This document shows positions 58,131 to 64,000 of a stretch of DNA of 64,000 bases, one piece after another. Positions within the stretch are counted from its first letter, which is position 1, and each line of letters starts with the position of its first letter. The position numbers were made by a program, and so were the translations under genes. The DNA comes from Nodosilinea sp. P-1105. Lineage in GTDB: Bacteria; Cyanobacteriota; Cyanobacteriia; Phormidesmidales; Phormidesmidaceae. The stretch covers positions 124,001-188,000 of the forward strand of contig NZ_SMDQ01000001.1 in assembly GCF_012911975.1 (NCBI RefSeq), given 5' to 3'. The notes beneath the pieces were generated by a model, which did not search any database, was not told the DNA's origin, and saw only the letters and a program-made list of their open reading frames with translations.

Positions 58131-59033
58131 ACCGATAAACGGATAAACGGAACTGTCATTTTGTTGAATTTCAGTTTGGATTTCAATTTGGATTTTAACC
58201 CGACCCGTAACAGTCTCGTTGTAATCTACCGTTATGTAGAAAAAATGACGGCGACGTTAGATATATTCCTCGTTTCATAATTATCACATGCCTGAGATTA
58301 AACAAGCTATGATAACAGCATGAGTCAGGTCAATAATGAATTTCACCTGGCATTGAGTGCGTGACGGCAATCACTGAAAACCACGATTTTATGGTGAAAG
58401 ATAACAAATGATAAATAACGAAAAACACTGATTTCAAGCTAATAGCTTGACCAACTGTAGAAATAAATGACTTGCTATGAAGTTGTTTTTTCATGACATA
58501 TCTCTTAAATAGCCTTCTATATCGGTTCCTGGACCCATCAGGTACACCTCGCCTGAGAGAAGCCTATGGCCCACTCCCAGAGAAGCCGCTTCGCGTCTAC
58601 ACCCTAAATCCCTCTCCCAGAACGGGAGAGGGACTTTGAATCCGGCTCTCCTTCTCACATTTTGGGAGTAGGCCGTAGGATGTGCGTAGCAGGGGCTGGG
58701 GGATGTAGAGCTTGCGCTTCCCGTTCGCGAAGCGTTCCGCAGGAAAGGGTGGGCAGACTTGCAAAACTGGGATACACCCAACAAGCTTTGTCAGTCAATC
58801 AGGTTTCGAGGATATAACAGTTCAGACAGTAGATGAGGTCAGAAATATCAGCTTCTTTTAGATCTGTCACGTCGGTTTTTGATCCATTGGAATTTCAAAA
58901 GACAAATTTTAAAAGATTTTAAGTAGCCAGTACTAGGTTCTGTTAACATTCTCATCCTTGGCTCTAGTCATAGCGTGAGCCGTTTAGTCTAAAGCACTAC
59001 TGATTGGGTAGAAATGTTAAATGTCAACACGTC
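58131..59033. other. Long gene-poor region
   Basis: About 900 bp without a supportable gene. 58140-58500 is markedly AT-rich. 58550-58750 holds repeat words: AGAAGCCGCTTCGCGTCTAC, the hairpin CCCTCTCCCAGAACGGGAGA (58611-58630) and, at about 58718-58748, the family 1 block CGTTCGCGAAGCGTTCCGCA in reverse. A 97-codon frame on the minus strand (58491-58784) is made of these repeats. 58800-59030 is AT-rich and unremarkable. Confidence 0.6.
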
Positions 59034-59129
59034 CTAGTACAAAAAGGCAGAAGGCAGAAAGAAAATCTCACTCATGCAAAGGTTTGAGCTGACGGAAATA
59101 GGTGGGTTATTTCTGCCTCTGAGTACTAG
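59034..59129. mobile_element. 96-bp MITE-like element with IS630-type ends
   Basis: The left end CTAGTACAAAAAGGCAGAA (59034-59052) is an inverted match to the right end TTCTGCCTCTGAGTACTAG (59111-59129), differing only at a few inner bases. The right end also matches TTTCTGCCTTAGAGTACTAG, the probable right end of the IS630 remnant at 44614-44633. With no coding capacity, it looks like a miniature derivative of that element. It lies just upstream of the glycosyltransferase gene. Confidence 0.7.
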
Positions 59130-59257
59130 TGACTGTTATGAGTCATCGTTGGGCTGGTCTTAGGCTGAACCGTTGTTGATGAACCAAGACCCTCAGCTCT
59201 GTGCTGAGCAGGTTAGCTTCATATTTTTAGCTTCACCTTATTTTATTGAGAGGCGTT

Positions 59258-60364
59258 ATGCGCGTTGCCCAGGTTACACCGCTGTGGGAACAGGTTCCTC
59301 CTTTGGCCTATGGTGGTACAGAGTTGGTCGTGAGTTTGTTAACAGAAGAGTTGGTGCGGCGGGGGCACCAGGTGACGCTGTTTGCCTCGGGCGATTCGCA
59401 GACGCTGGCGTTGTTGGAGCCAGGATGTGAGCAGGCGCTACGCCCCCTGGGAATACTACCCCCCGCCTATGAGGGCTACGAGCAACGGCAGTTGGGCCAC
59501 GTCTTTGGCCACGCCCGCAACTTTGACATCATTCACTCCCATATGGATGCGGCGGCACTGGCCCACACCCACCGCAGCCTGACGCCAGTGGTGCACACCC
59601 TGCATGGGTCGTTTAGCGTTGCCTCTGAACAGAGTTTTGGCCAGCATCGGCGGCAGAATTTAGTCAGCGTGTCGAACTCTCAGCAGCGGCACGAGTTAGG
59701 GCTGAACTATGTGGCCACGGTATACAACGCGATCGCCATTGATCAATTCAATTTTTATCCCCAGCCCCAAGACCCGCCCTACCTGGCTTTTTTGGGGCGT
59801 ATGTCAGAAGAGAAAGGCCCTCACCTGGCGATCGCGATCGCCAAGCGCACCGGTTGGCCGCTGAAGATGGCGGGCAAACTCGATTTTGAAAACCAGGAAT
59901 TTTTTGACCGTGAGGTGGCCCCCCACATTGATGGCGAGCAAATTATGTACCTTGGTGAGGTCAGTCAATCGCAGAAAAAAGCCCTGGTAGGCGACGCCAC
60001 GGCGACGCTGTTCCCAATTACCTGGCCCGAGCCCTTTGGGCTGGTGATGGTTGAATCGATGGCCAGCGGCACTCCGGTGATTGCCATGGCCCTGGGTTCG
60101 GCTCCGGAGGTGGTGGCCCACGGTAAGACCGGGTTTCTGTGCCGCAGCGTGGAGGACTGCGTGGCGGCAGTAGAGCAAACTCACCAAATCAGTCGCCAGA
60201 CCTGTCGCGACCATGTGGCCCTTAACTTTGGCGTGGGGCGTATGGTAGACGGCTATGAGGCGGTGTACCGCAAGGTCATCAACCTGCACCACCGGCCTGC
60301 GGGTGAAAGCCGCGATCGCGTCATCAATGTACATCCCCGCCGCCCCAATCTATTGTCCACTTAA
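59258..60364 (+). CDS. Glycosyltransferase family 4 protein
   Basis: A 368-residue GT-B transferase starting MRVAQVTPLWEQVPPLAYGG, a typical N-terminus for this group. TELVVSLLTEELVRRGHQVTLFASG and HSHMDAAALAHTHRSLTPVVHTLHG form the acceptor half. In the donor half YLAFLGRMSEEKGPHLAI and the retaining EX7E motif (EPFGLVMVE, then SMASGTPVIAMALGSAPEVV) are present. It transfers a sugar from a nucleotide donor; acceptor unknown. ATG at 59258 is chosen over a TTG at 59246. The debranching-type glucosidase gene follows 107 bp downstream, suggesting joint work on a glucan or a storage sugar. Confidence 0.9.
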   Translation: MRVAQVTPLWEQVPPLAYGGTELVVSLLTEELVRRGHQVTLFASGDSQTLALLEPGCEQALRPLGILPPAYEGYEQRQLGHVFGHARNFDIIHSHMDAAALAHTHRSLTPVVHTLHGSFSVASEQSFGQHRRQNLVSVSNSQQRHELGLNYVATVYNAIAIDQFNFYPQPQDPPYLAFLGRMSEEKGPHLAIAIAKRTGWPLKMAGKLDFENQEFFDREVAPHIDGEQIMYLGEVSQSQKKALVGDATATLFPITWPEPFGLVMVESMASGTPVIAMALGSAPEVVAHGKTGFLCRSVEDCVAAVEQTHQISRQTCRDHVALNFGVGRMVDGYEAVYRKVINLHHRPAGESRDRVINVHPRRPNLLST

Positions 60365-60471
60365 CCAGGACTCAGCATAAGACAATTCGTTTGGAAAACA
60401 ATCCCGCTGTCCTGAGGGTAGGTAATGCCCTCCCTCTCTCCGCCTGCCAGATACTTTTTAAGGACATGACC

Positions 60472-62829
60472 ATGAGCGAGTCTTCCCATCAGGGCACGCC
60501 GGGGGCTGACTTAGCCGCCTCAGCCCTCAATCCTGCTTTCAATAGTGCATCTCTAAAGTCTCTAAATATTGTCGAAGTGGATGGGCGCACCTTTGCCCCG
60601 GCCCAGCAGGTGCCGATTCCCGAGTGGCCCTGCACCACCACCCGGCGACAGCAACCGACATTGACCATTAAAGACAACGACCTATTTTTGATTACCGACA
60701 CCCTAGGCAACATTGCCTGTGGTGACGATCAGGCCGCCTCTAGCTTGGGTTTGTTTTGCCGCGATACCCGGTATCTCAGCCGCCTGGATCTGCAAGTGGA
60801 GGGGCTACCGCCGATTTTGCTCAGCAGCACTTCCCAGCGGGGGTTTGCCCTGTCGGCCCTCTGCGCCAACCCCTATATTGCCGGAGAGAAGGTCACGGGT
60901 CGCGACATTCGGGCCGAGACCATTGGTATTCAGAGGGATCTAGTGCTGCAAGGGGGTCTGTTCGAGGAGCTGACCCTGACCAACTACAGCACCGAGCCGG
61001 TGACGTTTGAGCTCAGCCTCAGCTTTGACGCCGACTTTGCCGACCTGTTTGAGATTCGGGGACGGGCACGACAGCACACAGGCACGCTGCTGCGGTCCAT
61101 TCGCCTACCAGAAAACTCGGCGGCATCGATTCTGGCGCTGCCTGATGACAGCCCGCCGGGGGAAGAGGACGAACTCACCCTGGCTTACCAGGGGGTAGAC
61201 CAACTGCTGATGGAGGCGAGAATTCGGTTTTATCAGCGGCCACCCGATCAACTCAAGGGCCATACGGCGATCTGGCGGGTGGTGCTTCAGCCCCAGGCGA
61301 CAGAAGTCTTGGGGTACCGGCTGCAGCCCTTTCTCGACAGCCACCCAGCTTCTACCGTGAGCCTACCGGCCACCCTGAGCCAGGCGTTGGCAGCAGAAAC
61401 CATGGAAGAGCAGCAGTGGCGCGAAGGGGTGACCTGCATTCGCACCGACAATCGGGCCCTGAACCAGATTATCGAACGGGCCGAGCAGGATACTTACCTG
61501 CTGGGGCAAACCTTTGGCGATGGCAAGGTGCTGTCGGCGGGCATTCCCTGGTTTGCCACCCTGTTTGGCCGCGACTCGCTGATTGCGGCGATGCAGACCT
61601 TGATGTTTAACCCGGCCCTGGCGCGGCAAACCCTGATGGTGCTGGCCGAGTACCAGGGCCAAAAAACCGATGACTGGCGGGACGAAGAACCAGGTAAAAT
61701 TCTCCACGAGCTACGCTTTGGCGAGATGTCGCGCAGTGGCGAGGTACCCCACACCCCCTACTACGGCACGGTGGATGCCACTCCCCTGTGGCTGATGCTC
61801 TATGCCGACTACTACGCCTGGAAGGGCGATCGCACCTTACTCGACCAACTGTGGCCCCATGCCCTGGCCGCCATGGACTGGATCGATCGCAACCGGTCGC
61901 CCACCGGCTATGTCACTTACCTGTGCAAATCGCCGGGGGGGCTGGGCAACCAGGGGTGGAAGGACTCGGGGGACTGCATGGTGGATGCAGCGGGGAAATT
62001 GGCGACGGGGGCGATCGCCCTCTCGGAGGTACAAGGCTATGTCTACGCCGCTAAGGTGCGACTGGCCCCCCTGGCGGAACTGATGGAGCGACCGGATTTG
62101 GGCGATCGCTGGCGGATAGAGGCCCAGGCCCTCAAAAGTCGTTTTGAACAAGACTTTTGGCTGCCTGACCAGGGCTACATCGCCCTCGCCCTCGACGGAG
62201 AGGGCCACCCAGTGGACAGCATTACCTCTAACCCCGGCCACTGCCTGGGGCTGGGCATTCTCTCGCCAGAAAAAGCCCGCAGTGTGGCAGAGCGCTTGCA
62301 GGCCCCCGATATGTTTAGCGGCTGGGGCATTCGCACCCTCAGCAGCAGTTCCCCCGCGTACAACCCCATGGGCTACCACGTGGGCTCGGTGTGGCCCCAC
62401 GACAACGGCATCATTGCCGCCGGGCTGCGGGCCTTGGGCTACACCGACCAGGCCCTGGAAATTGCCCAGGGTATTTTTGACATGACCAGCCTGCAACCCT
62501 ACCAATGCCCACCGGAGCTGTTTTGCGGCTTTGATCGCACCCCTACCAACCGGCCCGTGCGCTACCCGGTGGCCTGTTCGCCCCAGGCCTGGGCCACGGG
62601 CACGGTGTTTCAGCTGTTGCAGATTATGGTGAACTTGGTGCCCGATGTGGCCAACAACTGCCTGCGAATTGTACAGCCGACACTGCCCGCTTCGGTGAGC
62701 TACATGGCGATCAACAACTTTAAGGTGGGGCAGACGCTCTTGGATCTGGAGTTTGAGCGATCGCACGAAGCCACCGCTTGCCGCGTCGTCCGCAAGCGGG
62801 GCAACCTGCGGGTAGTAATCGAGGTGTGA
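60472..62829 (+). CDS. Amylo-alpha-1,6-glucosidase / glycogen debranching-type protein
   Basis: A 785-residue protein. The N-terminal domain (FLITDTLGNIACGDDQAAS, SLGLFCRDTRYLSRLDLQV) is the GDE_N-type beta sandwich, and the C-terminal half is an (alpha/alpha)6 barrel: FATLFGRDSLIAAMQTLMFN, LHELRFGEMSRSGEVPHTPYYGTVDATPLW, GNQGWKDSGDCMVDA and GSVWPHDNGIIAAGLRALG. Family members cleave alpha-glucosidic bonds, but activity of cyanobacterial homologues is mostly unproven. The ATG at 60472 is preferred to ATG 60466 because AAGGA is 7 bases upstream of it. It pairs with the GT4 gene before it. Confidence 0.9.
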   Translation: MSESSHQGTPGADLAASALNPAFNSASLKSLNIVEVDGRTFAPAQQVPIPEWPCTTTRRQQPTLTIKDNDLFLITDTLGNIACGDDQAASSLGLFCRDTRYLSRLDLQVEGLPPILLSSTSQRGFALSALCANPYIAGEKVTGRDIRAETIGIQRDLVLQGGLFEELTLTNYSTEPVTFELSLSFDADFADLFEIRGRARQHTGTLLRSIRLPENSAASILALPDDSPPGEEDELTLAYQGVDQLLMEARIRFYQRPPDQLKGHTAIWRVVLQPQATEVLGYRLQPFLDSHPASTVSLPATLSQALAAETMEEQQWREGVTCIRTDNRALNQIIERAEQDTYLLGQTFGDGKVLSAGIPWFATLFGRDSLIAAMQTLMFNPALARQTLMVLAEYQGQKTDDWRDEEPGKILHELRFGEMSRSGEVPHTPYYGTVDATPLWLMLYADYYAWKGDRTLLDQLWPHALAAMDWIDRNRSPTGYVTYLCKSPGGLGNQGWKDSGDCMVDAAGKLATGAIALSEVQGYVYAAKVRLAPLAELMERPDLGDRWRIEAQALKSRFEQDFWLPDQGYIALALDGEGHPVDSITSNPGHCLGLGILSPEKARSVAERLQAPDMFSGWGIRTLSSSSPAYNPMGYHVGSVWPHDNGIIAAGLRALGYTDQALEIAQGIFDMTSLQPYQCPPELFCGFDRTPTNRPVRYPVACSPQAWATGTVFQLLQIMVNLVPDVANNCLRIVQPTLPASVSYMAINNFKVGQTLLDLEFERSHEATACRVVRKRGNLRVVIEV

Positions 62830-62895
62830 GGGGGTAGGAGATAATAGATGAGTAGATGAAGGGCGCTGCACTATAAACACGTAACGTAATAAAAC

Positions 62896-63666
62896 ATGGA
62901 ATTAAGGCATCATTCGTTCGAGTTTTACAATATTGCCTTTTTTGGCATCATTCTGTTTCGATATTTTTTAGTGGCAGGAGTAACTTACTGGTTTTTTTAT
63001 TCGCCGTGCAGCCAGTCATTTGCAAACCAGACACTGAAGCGTCGCTACCCTTCCTGGCGCATCATTGGCCACGATATTAAGCTTTCAGTGTTCTCAGCAG
63101 CGGTGTTTGCCCTAGCAGCGGCCGTTATTTTCTCCGCCTACCATCAGGGCTTTACTCGTCTATATACCGATCCGTATCGCTATGGGCTGTGGTATCTGGG
63201 CATAAGCTATGGGGGAGTGCTGATTTTGCAAGATACCTACTTTTACTTTACCCATCGGCTCTTTCATCACCCTAGGCTCTTCTCCTGGGTACATCAGGGG
63301 CACCATCGATCGCGCTATCCAACTCCCTGGACATCCTTTGCCTTTGACCCAACTGAGGCAGCGGGGCAATCACTATTTCTAATCGGCATCATTTGTGCCG
63401 TTCCCCTACATTTCATCACCTTAATCGCGGTCTTAAGCACCATGACTGTGTGGGCCGTATTAAATCATCTTGGCACCGATCGCCTACCGGCCTCGTTCCC
63501 GCACCACTGGCTAGGGCCGTGGGTGATTGGCCCGGCTCACCACTCTATTCATCACCTCAAATATACCGTTCACTATGGGCTTTACTTTACGTTTTGGGAT
63601 CGCCTGCTGGGCACCCAAGACCCTAGATATACCCAAGCCCTTAGCCATTGTTTGCCAGATAAGTAG
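62896..63666 (+). CDS. Fatty acid hydroxylase / sterol desaturase family protein
   Basis: A 256-residue membrane protein. Several hydrophobic segments are interrupted by the histidine clusters of the di-iron site: HRLFHH, HQGHHRSRYP near residue 133, and AHHSIHHLKY near residue 215. Members hydroxylate or desaturate lipids or carotenoids with O2. In cyanobacteria the group includes proteins of unknown lipid substrate. It begins MELRHHSFEFYNIAFFGII and has no neighbour that fixes its role. ATG at 62896; the stop at 63666 is 27 bp before the next gene. Confidence 0.88.
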   Translation: MELRHHSFEFYNIAFFGIILFRYFLVAGVTYWFFYSPCSQSFANQTLKRRYPSWRIIGHDIKLSVFSAAVFALAAAVIFSAYHQGFTRLYTDPYRYGLWYLGISYGGVLILQDTYFYFTHRLFHHPRLFSWVHQGHHRSRYPTPWTSFAFDPTEAAGQSLFLIGIICAVPLHFITLIAVLSTMTVWAVLNHLGTDRLPASFPHHWLGPWVIGPAHHSIHHLKYTVHYGLYFTFWDRLLGTQDPRYTQALSHCLPDK

Positions 63667-63693
63667 GTCGCCTAAAAAATACCAGGAGATGTG

Positions 63694-64000
63694 ATGCGAC
63701 TCAATGCCGGGTGCGAGCTTTTGTTTGAGACAGCGGAACCGACGCCGCTGATTTTGATGCTGCGATCGCGCGATGGTGATGCCCAGCGGATTATTCAAAA
63801 CCACCTCCAGTTTGACCCCCAGGTGCCCGTCATCGACTATGCGGATAGCTACGGCAACCTTTGTCAGCGGCTGGTGGCGCCCCCAGGTCAACTGCGGGTG
63901 CGCAGCACCGTCACCGCTGATGTCGCTGACAGCATTGATGTCCAGTTTGGGGCCGAGTTTGTGCCCGTGCAGGATCTGCCCGCCTACACGCTGCCGTTTC
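63694..64000 (+). CDS. Transglutaminase-family protein, N-terminal part
   Basis: Open to the right edge, 102 codons seen. MRLNAGCELLFETAEPTPLI and YADSYGNLCQRLVAPPGQLR match the beta-sandwich domain that precedes the catalytic transglutaminase-like (papain-fold) domain in bacterial proteins; the Cys-His-Asp domain would lie beyond the window. AGGAG is 5 bases before the ATG. It is probably co-transcribed with the hydroxylase gene 27 bp upstream. Truncation is only by the window edge. Confidence 0.85.
   Translation, partial: MRLNAGCELLFETAEPTPLILMLRSRDGDAQRIIQNHLQFDPQVPVIDYADSYGNLCQRLVAPPGQLRVRSTVTADVADSIDVQFGAEFVPVQDLPAYTLPF

Noticed and set aside
58491-58784. 97-codon minus-strand frame
   Set aside because: Its sequence is made of dispersed repeat words (FWERDLG, FLRNASRTG) that recur in non-coding places.

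Overview
The window comes from a cyanobacterium, most likely a filamentous Leptolyngbya/Nodosilinea-type organism. The evidence is dense HIP1 octamers (GCGATCGC), a cyanophycin synthetase, a bidirectional Hox NiFe hydrogenase operon, a CP12-type protein, an RRM RNA-binding protein of the Rbp type, and several families largely confined to cyanobacteria (DUF1995, DUF3122, DUF4058, Uma2). Intergenic spaces are packed with short dispersed and tandem repeats, which is also typical of these genomes. The lineage call is an inference from gene content only.

Layout. 1-6.7 kb: the end of a YebC-type regulator, a VWA plus PP2C pair, a lipid-A-disaccharide-synthase-like protein, a pentapeptide-repeat protein and an ABC-2 exporter with a tiny membrane protein between its two genes. 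6.8-18.4 kb: housekeeping genes (dusA, nadC, glgC, a cysteine hydrolase, an SDR reductase) mixed with a frameshifted P-loop ATPase and its shortened partner, a restriction-endonuclease-like protein without its catalytic Glu, and divergent DUF4058 and Uma2 genes. 18.5-23.2 kb: a P-type cation ATPase, a Rieske oxygenase bracketed by direct repeats and a DUF3122 protein. 23.6-27.9 kb: a TIR-ATPase gene followed by a 952-residue membrane ATPase, a candidate defence or signalling module. 28-29.6 kb: a 122-bp MITE with target-site duplication, small genes and ribokinase.

29.8-35.6 kb: the complete diaphorase-hydrogenase operon on the minus strand, hoxE-hoxF-(31-codon ORF)-hoxU-hoxY-(cysteine-less CP12-like)-hoxH. 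36-43.3 kb: an oligopeptide-type ABC permease, an HD phosphohydrolase and an RND efflux pair split by about 0.5 kb of repeats. 43.4-44.6 kb: tRNA-Gly(CCC) followed by the wreck of a tyrosine integrase fused to a truncated IS630 transposase, the scar of a mobile element. 44.9-54.4 kb: a small lipoprotein, a cupredoxin, cobS, rbp, cphA, DUF1995, a cysteine desulfurase and DUF309. 54.7-64 kb: a GGDEF-EAL protein whose membrane sensor resembles the ethylene-binding domain of ETR1, an Eis-like acetyltransferase, a family 4 glycosyltransferase next to a glycogen-debranching-type glucosidase, a fatty acid hydroxylase family protein and the start of a transglutaminase-family protein.

The most notable items are the TIR/membrane-ATPase pair, the cysteine-less CP12-like protein inside the hox operon, the ethylene-receptor-like c-di-GMP protein, the ATPase broken exactly in its Walker A motif, and mobile DNA with matching ends (an IS630 right end and a 96-bp MITE).
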